Source: Candidatus Bipolaricaulota bacterium (lineage in GTDB: Bacteria > Bipolaricaulota > Bipolaricaulia > M55B111). Taken from it: DNA of 7,301 nt. A program made the position numbers and the translations under genes. Shown piece by piece: positions 1 through 7,234 of this stretch (the first letter of the stretch is position 1; every line of letters starts with the position of its first letter). The notes beneath the pieces were generated by a model that saw nothing but the letters and a program-made list of their open reading frames with translations, was not told the origin of the DNA and searched no databases. The stretch lies in assembly GCA_018334615.1 (NCBI GenBank), contig JAGXLP010000058.1, forward strand, positions 1-7,301. Reading direction: 5' to 3'.

Positions 1-72
1 TAATTTATGACCTATTGTCCTTACGTGGCACGAGATGGTTACGACAATTAAGAACTTTGATGAGGAGGATTA
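1..72 (+). other. Upstream edge, no gene supported
   Basis: No gene can be supported in this edge segment. A TAA occupies positions 1-3 and could be the stop of an upstream gene, but the window is too short to test this. Another frame is open from position 3 to a stop at 123-125, but it would overlap the next gene by about 50 nt and resembles nothing I recognise. I see no convincing -35/-10 pair, so the next gene is probably transcribed from further upstream. The segment ends with a full AGGAGG ribosome binding site at 63-68, four bases before the ATG at 73. Confidence 0.5.
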
Positions 73-1689
73 ATGACCACGTTTCTTATAGCTTTAGACG
101 GAGCAAGTCCCGATCTAATAAATAAATGGATAGATGAAGGCGAACTGAAAAACCTGGCAAAGGTACAAAGTCAGGGACTTTCCGGAAAACTGAAAAGTAC
201 GTTCCCTCCCCTTACCGGACCGGCATGGTCGTCGTTTCAGACGGGTGTTAACCCGGGGAAACACGGGATTTACAGCTGGATTGACCTGAATGACTCCTAC
301 AGGGGAAAAGTTATTAACCGAAATTCAATCAAGACCAGAACGGCCTGGGATCTAATAAGCTCTCAGGGCGGACGAGTGGGACTTTTGTCCGTACCGGTAA
401 CTTACCCGCCGGAAAAGGTCAACGGGTTTGTTATCCCGGGGTTTCTCACCCCCTCTTCGGCCACTCAGCGATCCTACCCGGAGGACCTCATCTCCGAACT
501 GTACAAAGCGATTCCCGACTATAAATACCTTCCCGAGCCTTTTATGAAGGGAAAGGATCCCAAAACCTGGATTTCGGAGTTAAAAAAAGCCGTCAGGGAC
601 AGGGGGGAGGCGACCCGATATCTCTACAAGAAATATCTGGGGAAAGAGAAAAACGAAACCCTCATGACTCACTTTTTCGCAACGGACCAGGTCCAGCATT
701 TTCTCTGGGACAGGGTTACCGAGGAGTGGGATCCACGGCTTGAAGTCTATAAAGAGGTCGATAGGGAAATTGGTAAATTACTGGAGGTGGCTCCTGACGA
801 TTCCGTTGTTATGATCATGTCCGATCATGGATTCGGGCCGCTGACGGATACTTTCAATATTAACACGTGGCTCGAAAGCGAGGGTTATCTAAACCTCAAA
901 CAAGACCTTGGTACCAGATTGAAAAAAAGTATGGCAAGACTAGGGTTTACCGAACAAAACACCCAGCCCATCGGGGAAATCATCTATCCGATGGCAAAAA
1001 AATTAAACATCGTTGACAATCCCATCACCGGGCTATCGACCAATGCCGCCCTAAATGCGCTATTTTTGTCTTCGAAGGACGTGGACTGGGAGAGGACCGC
1101 GGCTTATTCCAGATCGCATATCGGACACATTCGAATAAACCTTTCCGACCGAGAGAACACAGGAGCGATAAAAAGAGAGGATTATCACGAGCTAAGAGAA
1201 GAGATAATGGAAAAGCTGGCCCGAATAATCGTACCGGGATCCGATAAAAAAATGGCCGAATGGGTTAAACCCAAGGAAGATTTGTACTCCGGCCCGTATC
1301 TGGAGGGTGCTCCGGACATCCTGTTCAACCCACTGGAGGGACCAACCTGTCACGGATCGATCGTCGGCTACGGGGCGATAATGTTTTTCAACTCAAAGGT
1401 CTTCAGCGGAAAGCTCCACCCGGCTCACCACAGAAGAAACGGAATTATCATGGCTTACGGGAATGGGATCGGAAATATTCAGAAGGATGCTTCAATTATG
1501 GACCTCGCCCCGACGGTTCTTAACCTGAATAACTTCAAAATACCAACACAAATGGACGGCAGGGTTATCGAAGAGATCTCCGCCTCCGAGCCGGAATATT
1601 ATGAGCCGGACGATTTCTACATAGAACCGGTAGAATCCGAAAGAAACGAAGAAATTGAAAGCAGGATGGAGAGCCTGGGCTACCTGTAA
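73..1689 (+). CDS. Alkaline-phosphatase-superfamily phosphodiesterase/nucleotide pyrophosphatase-like protein
   Basis: This 538-residue protein belongs to the type I phosphodiesterase/nucleotide pyrophosphatase branch of the alkaline phosphatase superfamily, whose members hydrolyse phosphate mono- or diesters using two metal ions. The full expected ligand set is visible: Asp9 in LIALDG, the likely nucleophile Thr48 in PPLTGPAWSS, Asp205 and His209 in ATDQVQHF, Asp251-His252 in MSDHGFG, and His453 in AHHRRNG. The C-terminal DLAPTVLNL (477-485), MDGRV (494-498) and final ESLGYL are typical of soluble bacterial and archaeal members. There is no signal peptide or membrane segment, so it is probably cytoplasmic. 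The ATG at 73 follows AGGAGG at 63-68, and the conserved N-terminal strand begins at residue 4, which supports this start. The substrate cannot be deduced. Relatives are often found near surface-polysaccharide genes, but no such context is visible here. A promoter follows directly after its stop, so it probably ends an upstream transcription unit. Confidence 0.88.
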   Translation: MTTFLIALDGASPDLINKWIDEGELKNLAKVQSQGLSGKLKSTFPPLTGPAWSSFQTGVNPGKHGIYSWIDLNDSYRGKVINRNSIKTRTAWDLISSQGGRVGLLSVPVTYPPEKVNGFVIPGFLTPSSATQRSYPEDLISELYKAIPDYKYLPEPFMKGKDPKTWISELKKAVRDRGEATRYLYKKYLGKEKNETLMTHFFATDQVQHFLWDRVTEEWDPRLEVYKEVDREIGKLLEVAPDDSVVMIMSDHGFGPLTDTFNINTWLESEGYLNLKQDLGTRLKKSMARLGFTEQNTQPIGEIIYPMAKKLNIVDNPITGLSTNAALNALFLSSKDVDWERTAAYSRSHIGHIRINLSDRENTGAIKREDYHELREEIMEKLARIIVPGSDKKMAEWVKPKEDLYSGPYLEGAPDILFNPLEGPTCHGSIVGYGAIMFFNSKVFSGKLHPAHHRRNGIIMAYGNGIGNIQKDASIMDLAPTVLNLNNFKIPTQMDGRVIEEISASEPEYYEPDDFYIEPVESERNEEIESRMESLGYL

Positions 1690-1718
1690 TTGAAGACCAC
1701 AAGGCTATAGTGTATAAT
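1690..1718 (+). promoter_or_regulatory. Sigma-70-type promoter for mtaD and the downstream operon
   Basis: TTGAAG at 1690-1695 and a perfect TATAAT at 1713-1718 are separated by 17 nt, the optimal spacing for housekeeping sigma factors. Four of six -35 bases and all -10 bases match consensus. Transcription would start near 1725. The -35 box begins at the base immediately after the preceding stop codon. No intrinsic terminator lies between, so upstream transcription may also read through. It probably drives mtaD, rpsO, pnp and the M16 peptidase gene. Confidence 0.75.
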
Positions 1719-1724
1719 CAACAA

Positions 1725-1837
1725 GATTGTTAAAGGCAAATTCGGGAAAATTAATTAACTGTAATTGTTAAAAAAGAGAGGTTGAGGAAGGAAATATCAT
1801 TGTAAATTCCTCCATAAATTTGTAGTTCCATCATTTT
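1725..1837 (+). promoter_or_regulatory. Long 5' leader of mtaD without a start-proximal Shine-Dalgarno
   Basis: This is the predicted untranslated leader of about 113 nt between the promoter and the mtaD ATG. The bases just before the ATG (TTCCATCATTTT) contain no Shine-Dalgarno. The only strong purine ribosome-binding-like stretch, GAGGAAGGAAA at 1784-1794, lies over 40 nt upstream. Part of it (GAGGAA, 1784-1789) is perfectly complementary to TTCCTC at 1807-1812 across a 17-nt loop, so it could be folded away. A TTG-TAA start-stop pair at 1800-1805 sits at normal spacing from this stretch. An in-frame TAG at 1823-1825 excludes an earlier mtaD start. I do not recognise a known riboswitch. A regulatory role is inference. 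Confidence 0.4.
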
Positions 1838-3151
1838 ATGAAAATTCACTTAAAGAACTTCGATCTTTTATTACCTACCGAATCTTCCCCTATCAAGGGC
1901 GCGTCGGTGTTTGTGAAGGACGACAGGATCGAAAGGATCATTCGGGAACCCGCGGAAGAAAAGGCTATATCCGTCGATGAAACTATCGAAGGCCAGGGAA
2001 GACTGCTGCTGCCCGGCTTTATTAACGCCCATACTCACCTCGGTATGACCCTTTTCAGGGGTTACGCGGACGACATAGAGCTTGACAGGTGGCTTAAAGA
2101 TTGGATCTGGCCGGCGGAGGAGAAACTTACCCCGGAAGAAGTCTACTGGGCTTCTCTTCTGGGAATAATAGAGTCAATCCGGTCCGGAACCACTACGGTT
2201 GCCGATATGTACTTCAACATGGATGAAACAGCAAAAGCATTAGAAGACTCCGGCATCGGGGGGCTAATTTCCTACGGTATAATTGCGGAGGAGCTGGACA
2301 AAGACGGGGAAGAAGAACTGCAAAAGGGGCTGAACCTGGTTGAAGAATGGGATGGTAGAGCCGGAGGAAAAATTAGAGTGGCGTTAAGCCCTCACGCTCC
2401 CTATACGTGCGGCGATTCAGTCTTAAAGGAAGTCTCACGGCTCTCCTCGGCCAGAGAGATCCCAATTCACACGCATGTCTCGGAAACTAAAAAAGAAGTA
2501 GAAGAATCTTACGAGAAGTTTGATCGTTCCCCCGTGGAGCGGTTAGATAGTCTGGGCGTGCTGGAAAACCAGGTGCTTGCGGCTCACTGCGTTCATCTGT
2601 CCGAAAAAGATATGGAAATTCTTAAAACCAACAACGTGATCGTTGCCCACAACCCAACAAGCAACATGAAGATCTCTTCGGGTTCCGCTCCAATAAGCAA
2701 AATGCTAAACCGGGGAATAAAAGTTACCGTTGGAACTGACGGGCCGGGAACCAACAACGACCTGGATATGTTCGAGGAAATGAGGCAGGCCACTTTTCTG
2801 GCAAAGCTCGAGTCGGACGATCCCACTGCTGTGGACGCAGAAGAAGTCCTGTCAATGGCTACAGGAAGAAACGTGGAACAATTCGGCTTTTCAGGCCTGG
2901 GGAAAGTGGAAGAAGGAACCAGGGCAGATCTGATCGGGTTGGAGAGAAAAGCACCCTACTGGACGCCAGAATACGAAACTGTTTCAAATTTAGTTTATAC
3001 CGGAAAAAGCAAAGACGTGGATTTTGTAATGGGCGGCGGAGAAATAATCATGGAAAACGGAGAAATTAGAACGGTAAATGAGTCGAAAGTAATCAATCAA
3101 GTAAGAAAAATCGGTAAAAAATACGAGAAAATCAGACAAAAGAACAAATAA
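1838..3151 (+). CDS. mtaD: 5'-methylthioadenosine / S-adenosylhomocysteine deaminase
   Basis: This 437-residue amidohydrolase-superfamily enzyme is predicted to deaminate S-adenosylhomocysteine and/or 5'-methylthioadenosine to the inosyl compounds and ammonia in the cytoplasm, clearing by-products of methylation and polyamine synthesis. The family signature is complete: PGFINAHTHLGMTLFRG with metal ligands His65 and His67, LSPHAPYTC around His186, HTHVSET with ligand His213 and catalytic Glu216, AAHCVH with His250, and GTDGPGTNNDLDMFEEM with ligand Asp301. The FRGYADD and DWIWPAEEKL segments after the HxH motif are typical of this subgroup rather than of cytosine deaminase or chlorohydrolases. 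The usual GTDGAASNN is GTDGPGTNN here, which may affect substrate preference. The ATG at 1838 is the only start after the in-frame TAG at 1823, and the protein begins with the expected N-terminal beta strand, yet no ribosome binding site precedes it. It is the first gene of the predicted operon. Guanine deaminase or another purine deaminase is a less likely alternative. Confidence 0.88.
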   Translation: MKIHLKNFDLLLPTESSPIKGASVFVKDDRIERIIREPAEEKAISVDETIEGQGRLLLPGFINAHTHLGMTLFRGYADDIELDRWLKDWIWPAEEKLTPEEVYWASLLGIIESIRSGTTTVADMYFNMDETAKALEDSGIGGLISYGIIAEELDKDGEEELQKGLNLVEEWDGRAGGKIRVALSPHAPYTCGDSVLKEVSRLSSAREIPIHTHVSETKKEVEESYEKFDRSPVERLDSLGVLENQVLAAHCVHLSEKDMEILKTNNVIVAHNPTSNMKISSGSAPISKMLNRGIKVTVGTDGPGTNNDLDMFEEMRQATFLAKLESDDPTAVDAEEVLSMATGRNVEQFGFSGLGKVEEGTRADLIGLERKAPYWTPEYETVSNLVYTGKSKDVDFVMGGGEIIMENGEIRTVNESKVINQVRKIGKKYEKIRQKNK

Positions 3152-3159
3152 ATCAACCA

Positions 3160-3198
3160 GCTCCCGGAGCATAAGCCCTGGGGGTTCGGGGATAGGAG
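3160..3198 (+). promoter_or_regulatory. Hairpin and ribosome binding site in the rpsO leader
   Basis: The 56-nt spacer before rpsO contains an unusually GC-rich stretch. Bases 3162-3168 can pair with 3185-3191 (seven pairs, two of them G-U), and CCC at 3176-3178 can pair with GGG at 3182-3184 inside. Alternatively, GCTC at 3160-3163 pairs with GAGC at 3167-3170. The ribosome binding site AGGAG (3194-3198), nine bases before the ATG at 3208, follows directly. S15 represses its own translation in several bacteria by binding structured rpsO leaders of unrelated shapes, so this is a plausible S15-binding element. The fold is hand-drawn and the role is inference. Confidence 0.4.
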
Positions 3199-3207
3199 TG
3201 ATACCAC

Positions 3208-3498
3208 ATGTCAATTACGAAAGAAGAAAGGCAGGAGTTAATTCAGGAGTACGGCGAGCATTCGGAAGACACGGGATCCGCACAGGTACAGGTGGCAATT
3301 TTAACCAGGAGGATCAATAACTTAACCGAACATCTGAGAGAGCACCCGTCGGATCATCATTCACGACGAGGATTGTTAAAGATGGTAGGAAAACGAAAAA
3401 GGTTTCTGGATTATCTGAAGAAAGAAAACCCGGAAATACATGAGAAATTAAAACAGGAATTAAATATTAGAATTAGAAAAACACAAGAAAGAAAATAG
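3208..3498 (+). CDS. rpsO: 30S ribosomal protein S15
   Basis: This 96-residue protein is the small-subunit primary binding protein S15, which binds the central domain of 16S rRNA and contributes to an intersubunit bridge. It shows the family hallmarks: DTGSAQVQVAILTRRINNLTEHL (residues about 21-43), the near-invariant HPSDHHSRRGLLKMVGKRKR, and FLDYLKKENPE. These are the helices and loop that contact rRNA. It is about seven residues longer than the usual 89, with a basic tail ending in RIRKTQERK. AGGAG at 3194-3198 supports the ATG. The gene sits 56 nt after mtaD and 19 nt before pnp, and the rpsO-pnp pairing is conserved widely in bacteria. I see no separate promoter for it, so it is probably cotranscribed with mtaD. 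Autoregulation through its leader is possible. Confidence 0.98.
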   Translation: MSITKEERQELIQEYGEHSEDTGSAQVQVAILTRRINNLTEHLREHPSDHHSRRGLLKMVGKRKRFLDYLKKENPEIHEKLKQELNIRIRKTQERK

Positions 3499-3517
3499 TT
3501 TTTTTGAGGTGTAAAAT

Positions 3518-5824
3518 ATGTACAAGCAGCAAGAAACGGAGCTGGATGGAAACAAGTTTAAGTTAGAAACTGGAAAAATGGCCCGACAGGCCGATGGATC
3601 AGCAGTATGCAGCATTGGAGATACTCAGGTACTGGTTACCGCAACTTCCGGGGGAGAAAGCGACAAACCATATTTCCCCCTTCGAGTAGATTACGAGGAA
3701 AAATTCTACGCCGGAGGTAAAATCCCGGGAGGGTTTATAAAACGAGAAGGGAGACCCTCGGACAAGGCAGTCCTGAATGCAAGGATGATAGACCGACCAA
3801 TCAGGCCGCTATTTCCCGATGGTTACATGGACGAATTACATATTGTAGTAACGGTACTTTCGGCCAGCGAGGACTATCCTCCTGGCATTGCAGGTCTGAT
3901 CGGTGCTTCTACGGCACTTACTTTATCGGATATTCCGTTCATGGGCCCGATTGCCGGGCTAGAGGTAGGTAGAGTCGATGGAGAATTTATCATGAACCCG
4001 GACGCCGCCCAGAAAGAGGAAAGCGACCTGGAAATTACCGTCGCAGGGACCGCCGACGCGGTCACTATGGTAGAAGGTGCGATGAAAGAAGTAGCGGAAG
4101 AAGACGTAGTTAAGGCAATTAACTTTGCCCGGGACAGGATAAAGAAACTAGTTGACTTTCAGCTCGACTACGTTAATAAGCCGGAACCTACCAGACAGGA
4201 GGAGTCCAAGGGAAGGGATAGACTGGAAGAGGAGACCGCTAAATTGACCGAGAACTACCTCCCGGACCTTTTTAAAATCGAAGACAAGCTTGAAAGGGAA
4301 GAGAAGGTAAAGGAGATCAAGGAAAAGGTAAAAGAGGAGGTTCTTGGAACCGAGGAAAGAGACGAATCCGAAGAAAAGAAGGTAGAAGACGCGGTGGACG
4401 CTGAATACAAGAGCTTTGTCCGGCAAAAGACGGTAAAAGAAGGAATCAGAGTAGACGGACGGAAACCTGACGAAATAAGGCCCATCAACGTGGATGTCGG
4501 GCTTCTGGATAGAGCTCACGGATCAAGTCTATTCACCAGAGGAGAAACACAGAGTCTCGGGACGGCAACTCTGGGGACAACGAAACAGGACGAACAGAGA
4601 ATCGACGGAATGGTCGTTGAGGGGAGCAAGAGGTTCATGCTCCACTATAACTTTCCTCCATTTTCAGTTGGTGAAGCCGGTTACATGAGAGGTCCCGGCA
4701 GGAGAGAAAAAGGACACGGTCACCTCGCTGAAACGGCATTAAGCCCGGTTTTGCCCGACGAAGAGGAGTTTCCTTACATAATCAGAGTAGTTTCGGAAAT
4801 TCTGGAATCCAACGGTTCGTCATCCATGGCTACGGTCTGTAGCGGGTCGCTTGCCTTGATGGACTCCGGAGTCCCCATTAAGAAACCAGTAGCCGGCATT
4901 GGCATCGGATTAATGGAAGAAGACGGCGAACATCAGATACTTACGGACATAATGGGTCTGGAAGATCACTTCGGTGATATGGACTTTAAGGTTACAGGTA
5001 CGAGAGATGGAGTGACGGCGTTCCAGCTGGACGTAAAAGCCGGCGGGTTGTCCGAAGAAATAATGAGAGAAGCGATGAATCGGGCTCACGAAGCAAGGAT
5101 GAAAGTACTGGATAAAATGGATGCCGCAATCGATCAACCCAGAAGCGAGGTCAGCAAACACGCTCCGGCTATGGAAGTATTCAAGGTAGATGAGGACGAG
5201 ATCGGTACGGTAATCGGACCCGGTGGAAGAACTATTCGGGATCTGACGGAAGAAACAGAAACCGAAATTGACATTGACGACGACGGAACGGTAAAGCTCT
5301 CAGGAGTGGACCGCGAGGGAGTAGAGAAAGCCAAACAGATGATCGAGGACATGACAAGGGAAGTAGAGCCGGGCGAAGAATTTGTCGGGGAAGTAGTCAG
5401 AGTAGAGGACTTCGGTGCTTTTGTCCAGCTTCCAAATAAGTCGGAAGGATTGGTACATGTTTCCAAACTCTCGGACGGTTACGTAGATAACGTAAAGGAC
5501 ATTACCAGCGTTGGAGAAGAAATGCGAGTCAAAGTAATCGGACATGACGACCAGGGAAGGCTAGACCTTAAGCGGGCGGCTCCAGAATCAGAAGAGGCTC
5601 TGGAAGTCGGTGATACTACGGACGCGGAAATAACAAAAACGACCGACTTTGGTGCTTTTGTCGAAACTCCCGGAGGCGAAACCGGATTGATCCACATTTC
5701 GGAGCTATCCAGGGATTACGTCAAAAGCGTTGACGATGTCGTCCAGCCAGAGGATAAAGTAAAAGTCAAGTTGATCAACATCGACGACAAGAACAGGTAC
5801 CAGTTTAGACTGGTCCAGGAATAA
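3518..5824 (+). CDS. pnp: Polyribonucleotide nucleotidyltransferase (PNPase) with two S1 domains
   Basis: PNPase degrades RNA from the 3' end by phosphorolysis as a trimeric ring. This 768-residue protein has the full core: a first RNase PH domain (about 10-145, with MIDRPIRPLFP), a charged helical domain (about 147-300), and a second RNase PH domain (about 308-540, with GIRVDGRKPDEIRP, LFTRGETQ and SNGSSSMATVCSGSLALMD). The catalytic region EDHFGDMDFK places Asp483, Asp489 and Lys491 where E. coli has Asp486, Asp492 and Lys494. A KH domain follows (about 552-615, GPGG at 567-570). It then carries two S1 RNA-binding domains, about 619-690 and 698-768, each with DFGAFV and a GL-H-S motif. Family members are usually 700-710 residues with one S1, so the extra length is the second S1. 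GAGGTG at 3506-3511 supports the ATG, six bases on. It sits 19 nt after rpsO, as expected. Confidence 0.98.
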   Translation: MYKQQETELDGNKFKLETGKMARQADGSAVCSIGDTQVLVTATSGGESDKPYFPLRVDYEEKFYAGGKIPGGFIKREGRPSDKAVLNARMIDRPIRPLFPDGYMDELHIVVTVLSASEDYPPGIAGLIGASTALTLSDIPFMGPIAGLEVGRVDGEFIMNPDAAQKEESDLEITVAGTADAVTMVEGAMKEVAEEDVVKAINFARDRIKKLVDFQLDYVNKPEPTRQEESKGRDRLEEETAKLTENYLPDLFKIEDKLEREEKVKEIKEKVKEEVLGTEERDESEEKKVEDAVDAEYKSFVRQKTVKEGIRVDGRKPDEIRPINVDVGLLDRAHGSSLFTRGETQSLGTATLGTTKQDEQRIDGMVVEGSKRFMLHYNFPPFSVGEAGYMRGPGRREKGHGHLAETALSPVLPDEEEFPYIIRVVSEILESNGSSSMATVCSGSLALMDSGVPIKKPVAGIGIGLMEEDGEHQILTDIMGLEDHFGDMDFKVTGTRDGVTAFQLDVKAGGLSEEIMREAMNRAHEARMKVLDKMDAAIDQPRSEVSKHAPAMEVFKVDEDEIGTVIGPGGRTIRDLTEETETEIDIDDDGTVKLSGVDREGVEKAKQMIEDMTREVEPGEEFVGEVVRVEDFGAFVQLPNKSEGLVHVSKLSDGYVDNVKDITSVGEEMRVKVIGHDDQGRLDLKRAAPESEEALEVGDTTDAEITKTTDFGAFVETPGGETGLIHISELSRDYVKSVDDVVQPEDKVKVKLINIDDKNRYQFRLVQE

Positions 5825-5862
5825 TCGACTCAGAATTCAGGATGGACCAAAATTAATCGACT
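5822..5862 (+). repeat. 9-bp direct repeat spanning the pnp stop and spacer
   Basis: TAATCGACT occurs at 5822-5830 and again at 5854-5862, exactly 32 bp apart. The first copy includes the pnp stop codon and the second ends four bases before the M16 gene ATG. Both copies are followed by a similar purine-ATGGA stretch (AGGATGGA near 5839, AAGATGGA near 5864), so the spacer may be an old partial duplication of the gene junction. The first of these gives a five-codon open frame, ATG at 5842 to TAA at 5854-5856. This is a sequence observation; its function is unknown. Confidence 0.5.
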
Positions 5863-5866
5863 TAAG

Positions 5867-7183
5867 ATGGAACTATTTCCCGGCTGCTTTAGAAAAATCC
5901 TGGACAACCGCGTAGAGATCATTGGCCAGGAGGAACGCCAGTCAAAGTCCATTTCTCTCGGGCTCTGGTTTAAACGGGGCAGTCGGGATGAACATCCTGA
6001 TGAAAGCGGGATTACTCACCTAATCGAACACTTGCTCTTTCGAGGCACGGAGAACAGGACCGCTTTCCAGATAACCCGGGACGTAGATCAACTGGGAGGA
6101 CATATAAACGGTAGTACCAGCAAGGAATACCTTATGCTGTCTCTCCGGCTTCTCCCTGAATCGCTTTCAGAGGGAATCGACATTCTCACGGATCTCGCCC
6201 TGAATCCACTTTTTCGGGAAGAGGATTTCGATCTTGAGAAGAACGTGGTACTGGAAGAAATAAGATCTTCCCGGGACAACCACCAATCAGAAACCGTACG
6301 CTTCCTCCAGGAGGCCATCTGGGGAGGGAATTCCGGTTTATCCTTGCCGGTTACAGGTACGGAAGAGACCTTAACCGAGTTAACCAGGGAGAAGGTCCGG
6401 AATAGATTTAGAAACCTGAGCGTTCCCAATCAAATGACAATAACCGCCGCCGGGGACCTGGACTTTCAGAACCTGACGGCGGAAGTGGAAGATTCGCTTG
6501 CTGAGATCAAGCCAAGCCCTGATCGCGAAGACATTTCCTCTGAACCACAAAATTCACCTTCGGAGAAATCTCCCGGAAAGGTCGAAAAGAACTGGCGAGA
6601 TATCAACCAGCTGCATTGCGCCCTTGGGCTGGAAGGGCTGGCAGAAAAGGACGAAGACAGGTTTGCCCTGGAGATGTTAAACGTAATTCTTGGTCAGGGT
6701 ATGAGTTCCCGGTTATTCAGGAAAGTTAGAAAAAAGCATGGCCTTGCCTACCAGGTAACGACCAGCACTCAGTACTTCTCGGATACCGGTCTTTTCCTTG
6801 CCTACGGAGCAATGGCTCCCGGAAACCTCGATAAATTTCTGGAATTTGTCCAGGAAGAGTTCAGCGACCTCAGAAACAACCCGGTAACACTGGCGGAACT
6901 GGACCTGGCTAAGAAGAAGACCAGGGGGAATCTCGTGCTTGGATTGGAAAGCAATAGAGCCATAATGGGACGACTTGGGATCAAAGCTCTCCACAAAGCT
7001 GATTTCCTTTCTGTTGATGAAGTTATTGGCAAAATAGAAGACGTAACCAGAGAAGATATTCAAAAGGTAGCCAGGAAAGTAATTAAAGAGGAAAACCTCA
7101 ATTATTCCCTGCTGGGGCCAAAAGTCAAGAACCCCGACATCAAACCGGGGCATATAAAAAAGCAATGTAAGGATAGCATCTGA
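5867..7183 (+). CDS. M16 family zinc metallopeptidase (insulinase / processing-peptidase-like)
   Basis: This 438-residue protein is an M16 zinc peptidase of the processing-peptidase/MlpA-YmxG type, cytoplasmic by lack of any signal peptide. The inverted zinc motif HLIEH is at 51-55, with His51 and His55 as ligands and Glu54 catalytic. The third ligand is Glu131 in VVLEEIR, at the spacing typical of the family. The N-terminal half also has FKRGSRDE, GGHINGSTSKEY and the GTEETL segment. The C-terminal half has SSRLFRKVRKKHGLAYQV (280-297), which carries the Arg and Tyr used for substrate binding. The halves are joined by a Ser/Pro/Glu-rich linker (about 217-241). The start at 5867 fits the family N-terminus, but no ribosome binding site precedes it and no other ATG, GTG or TTG lies in frame after the pnp stop, so translation may depend on coupling to pnp. 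Its physiological substrate is unknown; relatives commonly sit just after pnp. Confidence 0.93.
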   Translation: MELFPGCFRKILDNRVEIIGQEERQSKSISLGLWFKRGSRDEHPDESGITHLIEHLLFRGTENRTAFQITRDVDQLGGHINGSTSKEYLMLSLRLLPESLSEGIDILTDLALNPLFREEDFDLEKNVVLEEIRSSRDNHQSETVRFLQEAIWGGNSGLSLPVTGTEETLTELTREKVRNRFRNLSVPNQMTITAAGDLDFQNLTAEVEDSLAEIKPSPDREDISSEPQNSPSEKSPGKVEKNWRDINQLHCALGLEGLAEKDEDRFALEMLNVILGQGMSSRLFRKVRKKHGLAYQVTTSTQYFSDTGLFLAYGAMAPGNLDKFLEFVQEEFSDLRNNPVTLAELDLAKKKTRGNLVLGLESNRAIMGRLGIKALHKADFLSVDEVIGKIEDVTREDIQKVARKVIKEENLNYSLLGPKVKNPDIKPGHIKKQCKDSI

Positions 7184-7234
7184 TTTAAAAAACAAAAATT
7201 GACCCAGCACTCACTTGAGGTATGATGCTTGGTC
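7184..7234 (-). terminator. Possible minus-strand intrinsic terminator
   Basis: GACCCAGCA at 7201-7209 pairs with TGCTTGGTC at 7226-7234 in eight of nine positions, with a small CTC/GAG stem inside the loop. Read on the minus strand, this hairpin is followed directly by AATTTTTGTTTTTT (complement of 7187-7200), the layout of a Rho-independent terminator. It would end a convergent gene lying to the right of the window. On the plus strand the same hairpin has no T-tract after it, so it would not terminate the M16 transcript well. The large loop and the overlap with a promoter-like pair lower confidence. Confidence 0.4.
7199..7226 (+). promoter_or_regulatory. Sigma-70-type promoter candidate reading out of the window
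   Basis: TTGACC at 7199-7204 and TATGAT at 7221-7226 are separated by 16 nt; each box has five of six consensus bases. Transcription would begin near 7233 and run toward a gene beyond 7301. It lies 15 nt after the M16 gene stop, just as the mtaD promoter follows the stop of its upstream gene. It overlaps the proposed minus-strand terminator; the two readings are alternatives unless the site does both. Confidence 0.5.

Noticed and set aside
3..125. An open frame from the window edge running into the AP-superfamily gene, possibly the tail of an upstream gene
   Set aside because: It is only about 40 codons, would overlap the next gene by about 50 nt, and matches no family I recognise. A stretch this short can be stop-free by chance.
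3499..3505. A seven-T run between rpsO and pnp that might be a terminator
   Set aside because: No stable GC hairpin precedes it; only A-rich sequence pairs weakly with the Ts. It sits just before the pnp ribosome binding site in a gene pair that is normally cotranscribed.
7132..7150. CCCCG/CGGGG hairpin near the end of the M16 gene
   Set aside because: It lies inside coding sequence and is followed by an A-rich, not T-rich, stretch, so it is not an intrinsic terminator on the plus strand. On the minus strand the T-rich stretch comes before it, not after.
6713..7210. A long minus-strand open frame (165 codons) opposite the M16 gene, and similar antisense frames opposite pnp (such as 4148-4519)
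   Set aside because: They lie opposite strongly conserved coding sequence and their translations show no recognisable domain. They are explained by the codon composition of the real genes.
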